Assembly (NCBI GenBank): GCA_947095535.1
Contig: OX352774.1
Coordinates: 2,232,001-2,296,000 of the forward strand
Source of the DNA: Poecilobothrus nobilitatus
Lineage: Eukaryota; Arthropoda; Insecta; Diptera; Dolichopodidae
Direction: 5' to 3'
Length of the DNA: 64,000 bases
The notes under the pieces are model-generated. The model did not search any database, was not told where the DNA came from, and was given only the letters and a program-made list of their open reading frames with translations. Below are positions 36,089 through 48,984 of this stretch, piece after piece (position 1 is the stretch's first letter; each line of letters begins with the position of its first letter). A program made the position numbers and the translations under genes.

Positions 36089-36760
36089 AAAACGAGGAAG
36101 AGTGTAGAATAGGCTGTTTTAACTGTAGGATATCCGCTTGAACATAATACATACATATATGCGGTTTTTTCCATAAAACTTGATCATCTTTATTAAACTC
36201 ATATGTTTGACTTAGTACCGATATATATTTATGTAAATTTTGTAGTTGTATGACAGTTACTCGAACCTGTTACTCGAATCAATCAAATTTTACAGAAAGT
36301 ATACTGCTATAAAATTTAATCATCTTTTACAAGATTGCAGATGTCTAGCTTAATTTGATTCCAAGATATGGAAGCTACCTGTATCTGTTGCGCTAGCGCT
36401 TCATAGAAGTTATTGAGATAAAATTTGATAATTTTTTAGAAAATTTCAAGATAAGTGGGTACAAATTATGCCTATATATAAAAATGTAAAGTTGTATGAC
36501 GAACCCGAATCAGCTCAATATAAATAGAGGAACTAAGAATTTTACAAAGATGAAATGATAAATTTCAGAGTTCTAGCTCCTTTATTTTTTAAGTTATAGT
36601 GCGGACGGAAGGACATACATTAATGGCTAAATGTATTTAGAATTTGATTCTGAGCAAGAATATACATATGAACTTTGTCATATCTAACTTGGCTTCTTTA
36701 AGGTGTCACAAACTTAACGGCAAATTTATTATACCCTTGAACTATGTTCATACTGGTACA
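36089..36760 (-). mobile_element. Family A element, nearly complete single-core copy
   Basis: The 3' terminus is AAAACGAGGAAGAGTGTAG (36089 onward on the plus strand). The core has CATAAAACTTGATCATCTTT and one degenerate core unit. The GTCC tract has shrunk to GTGCGGACGGAAGGAC (about 36600). The 5' end has ACTTAACGGCAAATTTATTA then TACCCTTGAACTATGTTCAT. At 672 bp it is close to an unexpanded family-A unit. Confidence 0.6.
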
Positions 36761-36987
36761 TAAAATGAAAAAGCTATTATCCATTAGAAAACAACTTTTT
36801 TGTGATTAAATGAATAAGAGTAAATTGTATTTTTTAAGTTGATATAGGTTTATTTTGTATACTGATTTCACGTAATTTTTTTGATTATATCTAGTTATTC
36901 TAGTGACTTTGTATAAACGTTATATATGAATATAGGTGTATAATATGAAGGAGACATTTCGAAATAACGAACAAGAGTTTTTGAGAT

Positions 36988-37446
36988 GACATCATTACAT
37001 AACGGTACTTTATGGTATCACGGTTCCGAATATATATGCCATTGTTGGTGTAAAAGCCATCTACTGGCCGAACATATTTTTTTTTAAATCAGTTTTTACA
37101 ATTTATTATTACGTAAACGGTAGGTCACAGCTCGTTTTTCTTAAAAACTGTCGATAAAAAAACTGTAGGACTTAAAAAACATCTGCACATACCGTTATTT
37201 ATATTAAAAGCGATTTTCTTGTAAACCGGTTATGATATTTTCAATTATTTTTGGCAGAGTATAGAAAATTTTTTATCTACAATTTAAAGGAAAGGATTTA
37301 CCATTACGTAAAAGTTGCAAAAAACTTATTTAAAAAAAATATTTTATTTCGTCTTTTTGGCACTAGATGGCATTTGCGCTAATAATATCATATTATCATA
37401 TTATATTCGTAATCGTGTCGTCATAAAGTACCGTTATGTGATGACT
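36988..37446. mobile_element. Foldback MITE with long inverted arms
   Basis: The outer sequence ACATAACGGTACTTTATG (left, 37006 region) recurs inverted as CATAAAGTACCGTTATGTG (about 37422-37440). The arms continue inward: GCCATCTACTGGCC against the complement of GGCACTAGATGGCATT, then TTTTTTTTAAAT and TTACGTAA words on both sides. Arms are about 140-150 bp around a 180-bp centre. There is no open frame of note. Target duplication is unclear. Confidence 0.65.
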
Positions 37447-37633
37447 TTATATTGAAAGCCCGTGTTTTTATATTTGGAAATACAACCATAAAATAAATTC
37501 TTTTGTGTCAAACTTTTTAAAGTTTTAAGAAAAGAGGTATAGTATAGGATACACATACAGATGTATTTTATTTAATTGTTATCAAAACTGTTCTATATCA
37601 TTATATATAGAATGTATATAAAATCTTCTCATA

Positions 37634-37912
37634 AGAGGCCTCGGTGGCCCAGCGGTTATGTACGTGGCTTATTAACCGAGGGTGTGCGGGTTCAAATTCT
37701 GCACAGGTAGCAAGTTTTATTAATTTAAAACAGCTCCCCCTTGCTACCAAATATAGTGTAAATATGTATATAATATATAATGTAAACAGAATAAATAATA
37801 TTAGTGTATAATTTAATAACACTCGACCTATGATGGCCTTAGTAGCCGATGGTTTTGTAATATTGTAATATCCTATGCGATTTGTAATATTAATATAAAT
37901 AAATAAATAAGT
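37634..37912 (+). mobile_element. tRNA-head SINE with target-site duplication
   Basis: The head starts GAGGCCTCGGTGGCCCAGCG, with A-box-like TGGCCCAGCGG and B-box-like GGGTTCAAATTC (about 37689). CCTCGGT pairs with ACCGAGG. A 9-bp stem, GGTAGCAAG / CTTGCTACC (37706-37714 and 37740-37748), lies downstream. The body ends TCCTATGCGATTTGTAATAT followed by an AAAT-type tail. It is flanked by AAATCTTCTCATA (37621-37633) and AAATCTCCTCATA (37913-37925), a 13-bp target duplication with one mismatch. SINEs of this kind are transcribed by RNA polymerase III and mobilised by a partner LINE. Confidence 0.85.
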
Positions 37913-37925
37913 AAATCTCCTCATA

Positions 37926-40900
37926 CTAAAAGATGAGCATTACAAAGATTCATATTACAGGATAAATTAAACTAATTTTATTCAATACCTTCAAAATAAA
38001 TGCTAAGACACTCAATAAAAAGTGGGCTTAATTTTGATTAGCTTAAGCAAAATCTAAAAATAATTAATATATATTTATGCGGCAATGAAAGCTGCAATAT
38101 ACAAAAAGAAAATCAAAATTCAGTAACGAAATAAAAAACTTGTTAACTAGTTAAAAATCTCATCACTGTCGAACAATTAATTTTACTACCATTGCAATCT
38201 TTTGGTAATTAATTAAGATTTTAAAGTATTAGTATAATTACCTTTTTTTCAGTTGTCCAAAAATTTTATTCATTAGAGCAAACTTTCTTGTTTTAAGCAT
38301 TTCAAGACGCGAGACAAAAAAGAAAAAAACATTAACAGGCTCTAATGCCGGAACAGGTTAACTATTGTTGCAATCTAATTAAAACCAATGGATCGATTCA
38401 AATAATATCGTTAGAAAATAACTGCACTTGTTTTTATTTTGAGATACATCAGTCAAATTATGCAGCATATAGCTAACAAAAAATCTTAAATTTTTAACGA
38501 ATTTTTTGTATTGAAACTGGTTATTAAATCTTAAACAATATTGCAGTGATCTGTGTTGAAAAGAATGACTTCTAAATTTCAAGTTAATAGATTAAATTAT
38601 TTTGTTTGAACAAAGCAAACACGAACATTTTTTAATTTGCTCTTGTACTAGAACCTTTCGAAGGACTAAATTTATGTCGAAAAGTTCTTCTGCGAGGATA
38701 TAGTATAGTTTCTTTATGATAATATGATATTTTTCTTTGATTATACCAGTAAGCAGATTATACCAATTATACTGATTAAAATAAAAGAAAAGAATGGTCT
38801 TGGCGTATTGGTATAAAATAATAATTGTTATCTGTTATATAGAAAATGTACGGTTTACATCATTGCTAAATTGTTAAATTATTTTTATTTGAAGAAGTTA
38901 ATATTGTTAATTTCTGATTGTGTGTACCGAATTATTATATACATTTAGGAAATGGTTTATGAATTAGATATACAGAAGAACGAAGAACCATAAAGAAATC
39001 ATATACGTATATGATTTCTTTATGGAAGAACTTTTTGAATTAGGTATGCAGGTTTATGAATTTGATATGCAGAACAACTTTGACATATTATTATTATAAG
39101 TTTATTGGTTGTTATAATCAATTTATAATATTATGTATTTGGTTTATAAATTTCTGGTTTATATTTACTAAATATGGAAAGTATCTTATGAATAAGATAT
39201 GCAATATACAAAATTGTGTATTTCTTTACGAAATGGTTAATACAATCGCATACACTTTACTAATTCATTTTATATGTTTTATGATTGAGAAAATAGGTAA
39301 ATATGACCTGATATGACATGATTGTTTTATGTATATAAGAAAAATAATATAAGTGGATAGTAGGATCTGGTAAGATAGTGATAGTACATAAGCAGGTATA
39401 ATGATAATCATTGTATAAAAATACGTTGTAAAATAGCGCTAAAATCGTTTAATTTATATTTTTAAAATTATTATTTCAAGATTACAATATTAATTTACGT
39501 TGTGCAGCGCTAAAATTGTTTGTAACTTTTACTTGTGAGTAAAAATAAAATCAAGTTAAAAATCTGTTTAATTTTTCGATAATAAAATAATGAAATCTTT
39601 AGTACCTATGTACTTATGAACTAAATTATTAATTAATGTACTTATTGCAAATAAATATTAAGGATTAACTGCAGATACTTTATGAAACTAAAATTGTGCT
39701 TAACTAAGGTTAGATACCAAATAAATTTAAATACCAAATTGTAAACAATTATATAATTTTTATATAATACATATATAAGATTTCTTGTTTTTTTTCTTTT
39801 ATATACCTAGTTTTGTATAATAATTTATAAAAAAAACATTTAATTTACAAAATATGCAATTGAAATAAATTCCTTAACAAAACTTTATATGGCCTTAGTG
39901 TTAGTAACTAAATTTAAATTTAAAACTTCTTTATAAATTTCCTATAATCCCATTTGACGATCATAGATTGAAAAAATATTAAGCTGAACATGATTTTGTG
40001 ATGGCAGATAGCGTGCCCAAACGATAAAATTTTAGATGTCTGTTGAAAAAATATTGATTTTTGCCTTTATCAAAAATGTAATAAAACAATAAATTGAAAA
40101 ATATACCGTTTGTGGTTTATATACTATTTGGAAAATATATAAAACCAAATAAGCTTTATTAAGGTCAATTCATTTTATATGTATTTTAGTTGGGACTTTA
40201 GAATTGGTTTTTCTTTCTAACAGGTTCCGTTCCCCAAGAGTTTTACTGTAGTAATTAGTTACAAGGTTCTTTAAAGATAAAATCGAATGAAAGAATTGAA
40301 AGGAAATTTCAATTTAAGCCGACTTAATTGACTGGCATGTTAACTGTTGTCAATTTATTAGTAATCAATTTATTAGTAATTATAGGTAAATTTTGGTCAG
40401 ATTTCATATTAACTGAAATTATAGCCAATTGATTGAGAAATGAGAATATTATTTATAACATGTGACTTAATATACAGGTACATATTTTTAATAAAAAAAA
40501 TGACTTGCTACAAATATTATTGGTTTAATTAAAACTTTAATACATATTTGGAAAATTATAAGAAATGTTATTTCAGATTAATCTTAAAATCATTTTTTTT
40601 ATTATTTTCATATCCTCTACTTAAGAATGTGTTATATAAATGAAAACTTAATAAAAGGCAGAAAAGACAAAAAATAAATATGAAAACAATATCGACCAAA
40701 TACTTTTATATAAAAGTTTGATATCATAAATTATTAGGTTTCGTTTTTTCTTTATGGTTCAAACTTTTCTAAAGATTAATTCAACTTCATCATCCGATTC
40801 AATAGAATTTAACCATGGGGTAATTTAAAATTAAACTTTTACTTTTACATTTCAAAAGTTCTATTCTCTAAACTTGCAGGAGTTACCTTACAGGAGTAAG

Positions 40901-42147
40901 TAAAGAACATATATATTTTATTCTGCCCAGTAGTATCACTTTCTTTTTAAAATTCGGAATTTGTGTATAATAAACAAAAACGAAAATAAATATTATAAAT
41001 CAATAAATAAAATAAATCTATTTGTTAGAAAATTAAAAAAAAAAATTCCTTTTATTAATGTCCCACTCAAAATGAAAATACACGTATGTATATAAGTTTT
41101 ATTTTTTTTTAATATAATCGACCTTTAATCTTTTAGTTAGGATATTTGTAAATTTTTATATCTCTAAGAAAATCAAATTATTATAGCTAATAAATGAATA
41201 GGATTTTGAAAAGCCTTCAATCGCCGCCAAATTGTTATCCATATTTGTCCATATATTATTACATTTTTTTAATGACCCTTGGAAAGTTTTATTTGTTCTT
41301 TTTTCTTTAATAAATGATAGACTTTCTATTTTTTTTTCCAATATAAATTTATATTATTATGTTTGTATGTATATTTTTTTATTATTAAAAGTTTTCAACA
41401 ATCATCATATGTGTTTTATGACTAAAACTTTTTAGTACTGTTAATAAATTCTTTTAAGAATATAGAAAAAAAAAATAATATACCTATTTGATAAAAAAAA
41501 AAATAAAAAAAAATATTTGATATCAATCGGTATATAGTCATATCTGGTCATATAGTGTTTTAATTTTAGTGGATATGAAAGGTTCAGTGAAAAATATATG
41601 TATTGTACGTTTATTTTATGTATTAAAAAAAAATTGATGATTTTGCTTCAGATTTAATTGAAAACAAAGAAATCTGAAATAAGAAAAATTAACAAATTAT
41701 TTATTTAAATAAAATTTATTTTAGAGTTAGAGAAACAGTTGAATTAAAAAAATTTAATTTTAAGTAAATCCAATCAATAAACAGATGTTACACTATTTTC
41801 AATAAGCACAGTCATCTTTTTTCTTCATTAATTTCAAGAAGAACATTTAAATCTAAATTACACCAATATTTTTCCCTTCAATGACCCTACACAACTTTTT
41901 TTAAGTCATTGTAATTACACTATTCTTCTCAGTTTGGTCTTTGCATATGTAATTATACATTTAAATTTTTAAAAGTGCATCAATCGTTTAAGCCATCAAT
42001 TTTTGTATTAAAGTTATTAAACTATCTATTACGTCATATTGTAAAAATTAAAGTTTTGTTACGAATTTAAGTATTGTTTTGTATTTAATGTCAATGATAA
42101 AAAAGAAACAAGTAAAAATTGATAAATACGTAATTTAATTTTAAGTT
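37926..42147. other. AT-rich stretch, no gene seen
   Basis: No supported gene. A perfect 38-bp palindrome (38988-39025, half-site CCATAAAGAAATCATATAC) is flanked by two similar copies of a short unit around GGTTTATGAATT (about 38955 and 39051). Confidence 0.5.
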
Positions 42148-42918
42148 AAGCAAAACAATTTTAAAAAAATTTGCCTATTAGTTTCATTCTGTCCGTCCCT
42201 CCGACCGTCCGTCTGTCTGTTTACAAAACGTCTACACCGTTAGAGATAGAAAAAAAAATTTTAAACATGGGTAAGTCTCATAAAAAAATTAATTTTGTGG
42301 AACAACTTTTTCATGTAGCCCTATCCATCAGGGAACTACAGCCCCTCAAACTTTGAAAAAGCCCTATTTTTAAACGCGTATATTTTATGTTTCGCTTAAC
42401 ATTTTTTCAATCTAAAAAAGCCATTCGACAGGAATTTTTTTTATCTTTATAAATCAATATAAAAATTATATATAGTTTTTAAATTTAGTATTTAAATTTA
42501 TTGTTATGTGAAAATCAAATTTTGCATGATTTTTCTACCTTCATAACTCCGGCACGCTTTTATATAGGGGCTTGAAATTTTGGGTAAGAAAGAACTGTTA
42601 GAACTAGTGTAAGTTTGCTCAGAAAATTTTTTTGTACCGCCTCTGTTTATGAGCTATTAGGGCTCAAAAATTGAAAATTTGCTATTTTTAAATACCTTTA
42701 ACTTAGGCACCTGTACACAATTTTCTTTGCAAGACATGAACATTAAAGGTTCAATAATATATTTTAACGTGTGTTTACGGTTTTTCTTAGTTATATAGCG
42801 TTTCGGACTTAGAGCCCCTCAAAATTCGAGAAAAGCCCTATTTTCACGTTTACAGTTTGTATTGTCTTTTGGAAATGTGCGCTTTTAAAAACCGTTGGTT
42901 TACATTCTACCTTGTTTT
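42148..42918 (+). mobile_element. Family C DINE-like element, complete copy
   Basis: The 5' end holds a short inverted repeat (AAGCAAAACAATTTT ... AAATTTGCC), then TATTAGTTTCATTCTGTCCG and a GTCC/GTCT tract (about 42190-42220), then GTTTACAAAACGTCTACACC. The core has repeated phrases such as AGCCCCTCAAA and GAGCTATTAGGGCTCAAAA. At the 3' end comes GGAAATGTGCGC, matching the 5' hairpin arm seen in other copies, then AAACCGTTGGTTTACATTC and the terminus TACCTTGTTTT. The architecture parallels families A and B with different end sequences. A 61-residue open frame at the 5' end is not supported as a gene. Confidence 0.6.
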
Positions 42919-43084
42919 GTGTATAATGTCATTGTTAAAAAAAAAAAAAATAATTGTATTCAAAATATAATATGTACATACCTTGTTTGGTATTTATAAT
43001 AAAATAAAATAAAAAAAAAAATATTTAGACAACATAATATTCATAATCGCAAAAATATTTTTAAAAATTGATTGTTAGTTATAT

Positions 43085-43400
43085 TCTCTTCGTTTGTTTA
43101 CAAAACTTCTAAGCTATTAAAGGTCAAGCAAATGTAGTTTTAAACATATATGTAGATAGGCGTCATAAAAAAATTAATTTTGCCTTTACAACTTTTTTAT
43201 GTATCCTCATCCATTACGGAGCTACAGACTCTCAAAGTTGGAGAAACCCCTATTATCAAATGTTTATATCTCAAGTTCTGCTGAATATTTTTTCAATCTA
43301 AAAACATCAAACGCCAGGAAGTTTTATAAATCAATGCATACATACTTATATTTCAACAAAATTTATAATCTTAAAACCTATAATTTGCAAACAAGTAATA
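43085..43400 (+). mobile_element. Family C element, 5' half
   Basis: Shares GTTTGTTTACAAAACTTCT, AAAAAAATTAATTTTG, CATTACGGAGCTACAG and TTTTTCAATCTAAAA with the copy at 42148-42918. The GTCY tract and 3' end are missing. An open frame over 43199-43453 is element-derived. Confidence 0.5.
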
Positions 43401-44032
43401 CAAGAAATATTATTAAAAAATTGAAAAAACTTTTCCGTAAAAAAATATTTTAGTTAAACATGTCTGTTGTGTAGATTAGATACCTATCTTAGTTTTTCAG
43501 TACTTAGAAATATATATTTGAAATCTCTAAAGTGTTTGTTTTAAATTAACTTTTAGTGAAAAATATAAATCCATGTATTCTATAATACTTTGAAGATATT
43601 AAATAAAATTTTATTAATTATTTGTGCATTAATATTTTTACAATATAAATTTTAGTGTTTAGTAAAATTGAATAAAAAATACATAGAATTTTTTTACTTT
43701 ACATTACTTTTGAGTTTTGGTATTACCCAAATTACTCTCTTCAGGAAATTACATCATCAATGCCGAACATCAATTTTACGTAACTTTTTAATATTAATTA
43801 TATATTATATGTACCTATATATATTTCTTTATGTAACTTACTTATATATTATACCGTATAATATATATTATAATATTATTATGTGACATATTACGTATGA
43901 ATAGGTATTATAGGTATATCTATAGTATAGTAATTTTACTCAAATATTTTCAAATTTTTACCGTTATGGGTATATTCTATTTTGTTTACTAACCTGTATA
44001 TTGGATGCTAAAAAGTATAAATTTATATATAG

Positions 44033-44068
<36 letters not shown>

Positions 44069-46406
44069 GTATTAATTTAGCTATTATAATGAATTTTACT
44101 TTATACTCCTTTATTATAATATGTTTTTTACTAAAAGGTGACAGCACTCATACGTACCAAAGAATTAATTAAAAAGCTTAAACGACATTCAAGAATTTAA
44201 TTTTGACTTTTAATATTAAAGTCAAATTTTTTATATACATGCATACATACTGAGTTATTTCAGTACTCGTTTACATTCACATTTATTTAGTATGCTTAAA
44301 TTAATATTTAGGTGTATGTTGTGAGGTTAATTTAAAGAAGATAAAAAATAAAAAAAAAATAAATGAAGAAAAAAGGATTAAGCGGAATGAGAAATGAAAA
44401 TGAAAAAAAGTTGTGTTCTACATGAGCATCAAGTAAATTCCTTAAAATATCTCGTCACATGTTTGGAGTAACAAAAAAATTTTAAAAACTTGTTTTTACA
44501 TTTTTTTCGATTGGAACATACACACATTCCTATTTTAAAAGTATTTATGCTAGAAATTCGCAGTAAAATTTTAGAACAGTACATTTTAACCCCTAAAAAC
44601 TTAGTAGGTATTACATCCATTTATGTTTGGTACTCATTTATTTCTTTTTTTTAACACAATTATCGAAAAACATTGCTGATGTATATATGTAGTTATGTAT
44701 ACGTATAGCTAAAATGTAAATCTTACAAAATATGTAATATAAATATATTTGCAGATTCATATGTGAATTTGTATGCAAATGATATTCGTTTTAAGTATTT
44801 GAGTGTGATGAAATAATATATTATAACATTTATGTATGTAGGTATGTATATCACTAAGTCATTTTATTCAAATATTTTAAATATTTTATCCAAAAATTTT
44901 ACAAAAAAACATTACGAAAAAAAAAGAAATGAAGAAAATAAAATTAAGGATTTAAAGAAAAAAGGGGAAAAAAATATTAAGAAAAACTAGATACTAAATT
45001 TAAAAAAAAAAAATCCACTATTTCCTATACGACATATTGCCTAACGAAATTGTCAAAAAATTAAAAGAATAGTTAGTTAATTTAAGATTTTTATTCTTTG
45101 TTAATTAATTATGTAATTTTAAAATAGGTAGTGCAGAATCGTTTTAAACTTATAATAGTACCTTATATAACAAATAGTATTTATGTAGATTGTAGATATA
45201 TAAAATCTCTCATTCTCAGGAAAATGAAAATGTATACAATTTGCAAATTATATTTGTGATATAAAACTTACAAAAGTACTACGAGATCAGGTATACGGCA
45301 GCCGTAAGACTGTACTTCTTCGTTTTTTAAAAAATAGCCCATATTATTAAAGCACAACACACACAGGCGCACATACGATTGTCTGTCGGAAGACTGACTG
45401 TCTTTGTGACGTGTGATGGATTAGTATGAACTATGAATCAGCGTTCCATTATGTATCAATCAATATTTGTTGTTATTAGGGGTTAAATTTATATTGTTTA
45501 AATTATAAATTCATATCCAAAGCAAAATAAAGGTTAAGGGTGAAAGTAAATTTAATCATTTTTTAAAAACTATAATACAATTTAACAGAATTATTACTTA
45601 ATTGAATTGGAAAGCATACTTAAAATTTATCCTAATATTTATATCAGAATTTAAAAAATTTGTTAATTGAAATTCAAGAATTACTTTAAAAATGTGGATT
45701 GCAGAAAAACACTTAAATATGACACAGTTACATATTATTATGTAAGTACTTCATTTCAATCTCAAAATTAAAAAAGTCAAGACATTTTTATTTATTTTAT
45801 ATTTCCTAACTCTATTGCAAATAGCTAAATTTTTTTTGGAAATTAATAAAATGTTTAAATAATATTCCGAAAACATTATTTGAAGTAAAAATAATGTAAA
45901 AAAAAAATAAAACAAAACTTTCAAGATAAATAGAATTACAACTGTATCAAATTTTATAACACATAACACGTTCTTTTAATATGATAAGCGTTCCATAGAG
46001 GATAAACAAATTCATCTAATTATATCATTCTCATTTAATTCCTTTTCCATATATATATATATATATATAAAAAACCAAATCGCCGTAAATTATGCTTTAA
46101 TAAGTATCTTAAGATAAAGTTAATCTCTTTATATTTAGATTTAATACTTATATACATATATAATGTGTAGTATATTAAGTAATCCATTAGTTAAAATTAC
46201 CTACATATAATGATTACTCTGATTGGAGTTGAGGTTTTGGTATTCTATAGTAAAATGAAGAACGGGTACAATTTCCACTCATTAGGTCTCTTATGTGTTA
46301 TAATATACATTTATGGCTTCTTCTCTTCTATGTGTGCCGTTTAGAAGAGTATTCTTTTATTCAACATCACATCAAATTATAGGTATATGGTATAAATGTA
46401 TGTATA
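43401..46406. other. AT-rich stretch, no gene seen
   Basis: No supported gene. It has a TA-dinucleotide tract at about 44033-44060 and another at about 46049-46068. A possible family-B-like 3' terminus (GGTATACGGCAGCCGTAAG, then CTTCTTCGTTTTTT) lies at about 45290-45335, with no recognisable body before it. Confidence 0.45.
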
Positions 46407-46765
46407 TGTCGAAGGCATATAGTTATTTTAGACAAATATTATTTACATAGGCAAATAGTTTGAATAACTAGTTTCTTCGTGGTTTTGAGTTCACAACAAA
46501 GTAAGGATTTCAATTCATTTGTTAGAACAAATTTGGGGGTGATAGTCAAATTCTGGGATAATGTATTCTGTCATAATTTAATACTTTGGTATAGCAAAAG
46601 GTTAACCACAAGTAACACAACTTTTAACAATGCTTCAAATGTACATTTTTTGTAGATAAACAGTATACGAGAATTGAAGTTGAAAAATCCAAACTTTATT
46701 GGTGATTATTAGAACTATTTGCTATATCAAATTGTTTAGACTAAAATAAATGTATGCCTTCGACA
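46407..46765. mobile_element. MITE with terminal inverted repeats and TA duplication
   Basis: The left end TGTCGAAGGCATATAGTTAT and the right end, reverse-complemented, TGTCGAAGGCATACATTTAT extend as imperfect arms of about 70 bp (AGCAAATAGTT-like words on both sides). It is flanked by TA on each side (46405-46406, 46766-46767). The 359-bp size and TA flanks fit a Tc1/mariner-type MITE. No coding content. Confidence 0.7.
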
Positions 46766-46767
46766 TA

Positions 46768-48209
46768 ATTAATACCTAATTTTATAACTTTTTGCTTGTG
46801 CTTATATTATTTGCATTGGCCTTGAACATAAACTTATTCATATGACATAGTATATTATATATACATAATATGTATGTATATAAATATATATTTATAAGTT
46901 TTATTTGTAAAATTTACAATTTATATAATATGTATATATGTGTTATATCGAAAATCATAATATACTCCTTAAGAAATATATAGAAATACATCATGTTGTA
47001 TATATGTTTTTGATATCAAAAAACGATTTATTTTTGGTATAAAAGAACTGTTAATTGAATTTTATGGACCATAAAGCAAAAAAGTATGGAAAATGAAAAC
47101 AACAGCAGACAATAATTTCAAAAAAAAAAACAAAAAACTCAAATCTAATATCCAGTAAATGAAAAGGCACGAAAAAGTGGAAAACGAAATGATTAACTAC
47201 AAAGCTAAGCATTGTTTACAGGACATAAACTTTTATATTGACCTAATAAAAAAAATAACAGTAACAACAAAACTGTTCATGGGAAATTACTAGTTATTTT
47301 CTTTATTATTTTTTTTTTTTTTTACTTTAGATTAGAACATAAAAAATGCAAAAGGAGACCCATTTTGAAGATCATAAAATGGCAATTTTCCCGCAATTTT
47401 TCCCAATAAAGTATCAATTCAAAATAAAAAAAAAGTGACAAGAAATAAAGTAGGTATGACTATGAAAGAAAAAGAAAGAAAATAATGTAGCCAAAATAAT
47501 AAAAGAAAATTAATAGAAGCATGAATAATAAAAATGAAAAAATAAACTTCGTTACTTCTATATTATGAGACATAGAACAAAAATTAAAATAAATTGCATG
47601 ATGATTTTAATTATTTTATACATACATCTCAATATATATTCTATTAGATAAATGTTAAAGGACATACAATTGCGTTAAAAGTTAAATAAAATAAAATTTA
47701 ATCAAATTTAACCTTAAATTTTTTAAATTTGTTAGAACAAACTTATTATTGCTTTAAATAATTGCTAATAAATAAGGACTACATAACATAAAGGCTGTTG
47801 AATAAATTTTTTATCTATTTTGATTTTGTGTTTAGGAGTAAATAGATTTTTCCGTATAGATATTTATTTTTAACAAATACAACGTTATAAACTTTGCTCT
47901 TATACTTTAATATACTTTAAAACTTTAGACATATTTAAAAATGTATTCAATTCGACAACATTCTTAGACGATATAGTGAAATATTATCTATTGCCAATTT
48001 ATGAGTATGTTATTGAAACATATAATAGTTTTTATATTATTTACTTGTTTATTGAATTGTGTAAAAAGATTTTTATAATGTATAATAATATATAATTTCT
48101 TAATTACGTAATGAAAAAGTGACAAATGAAAGAATAAACATTGGTTTTTGCAATAAAGAAATCTTATTGACCATTTATATATATAAGATGTCATGACTTA
48201 GGGTTATTA
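46768..48209. other. AT-rich stretch, no gene seen
   Basis: No supported gene, element end or RNA. Purine-rich around 47340-47540. Confidence 0.5.
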
Positions 48210-48770
48210 GAAACAAGGTAGAATGTAAACCAACGGTTCTTAAAAGCGCACATTTTCAAAAGACAATACAAACTGTTTAGAATTGTGACCTGCACAAAAA
48301 TTAGAAAATTTCATATAAGAAAAAATTTGTAAATAGGACTTTTTTGGAATTTTGAGGGCTGTAAATCAGGAATCCTATATAACTAAGAAAAACCGTTTAC
48401 ACAAGTAAAAATATATTACTGATGCTTTAATTTTTATGTATTGCCAAAGAAAAATTTGGTTTTTACATAACGGTAAATTTAGATACTAAATTTAAAAAAA
48501 TTGTATAATTTTGATATTGATTTACAAAGATAAAAAAAAAACCTGTCGAATGGCGTCTTCAGATTGAAAATATGTTAAGTAGAACATGGCATCCATGGCT
48601 ATATGAAAAACTTGTTCTACAACATTAATTTTTTTATGATACCTACGCTTGGTTAAAATTATATTTCTCTATCTTTAACGGTGTAGAAGTTTTGGAAACA
48701 GACGGGCAGGCGGACAGAGTGAAACTAATAGGCACATTTTTTCAAAATTTTTTTGGAAATGTGTTAAAAA
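48210..48770 (-). mobile_element. Family C element, compact copy
   Basis: The 3' end is AAACAAGGTAGAATGTAAAC then AAAGCGCACATTTTC. The 5' end is GTTTTGGAAACAGACGGGC, a short GGCAGGCGGAC run and GGCACATTTTTTC with GGAAATGTG. At about 560 bp it gives the uninterrupted order used to recognise the split copy at 8857-11210. Confidence 0.6.
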
Positions 48771-48984
48771 CGAAACAAACGAGAGCTTGGAACAGAATAT
48801 ATTTTGTTGTTAAACAGAATATTAATTGTTAAACATAATTGTTTAGAATTTGATAATAGCTAAGAGATGAAAGATTAAAAATGAAAACTTAACAATATAT
48901 AACTTATATTTAATATAGTAAAATCATGGTTTTAAAATGTACATTTACATATAATATGTTTTTTTTAGTCGTTCAATTTATTTT

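Noticed and set aside
37635..37705. Possible tRNA gene at the start of the SINE
   Set aside because: The 5' end pairs with a segment before the B box instead of forming an acceptor stem, and a SINE body, tail and target duplication follow.
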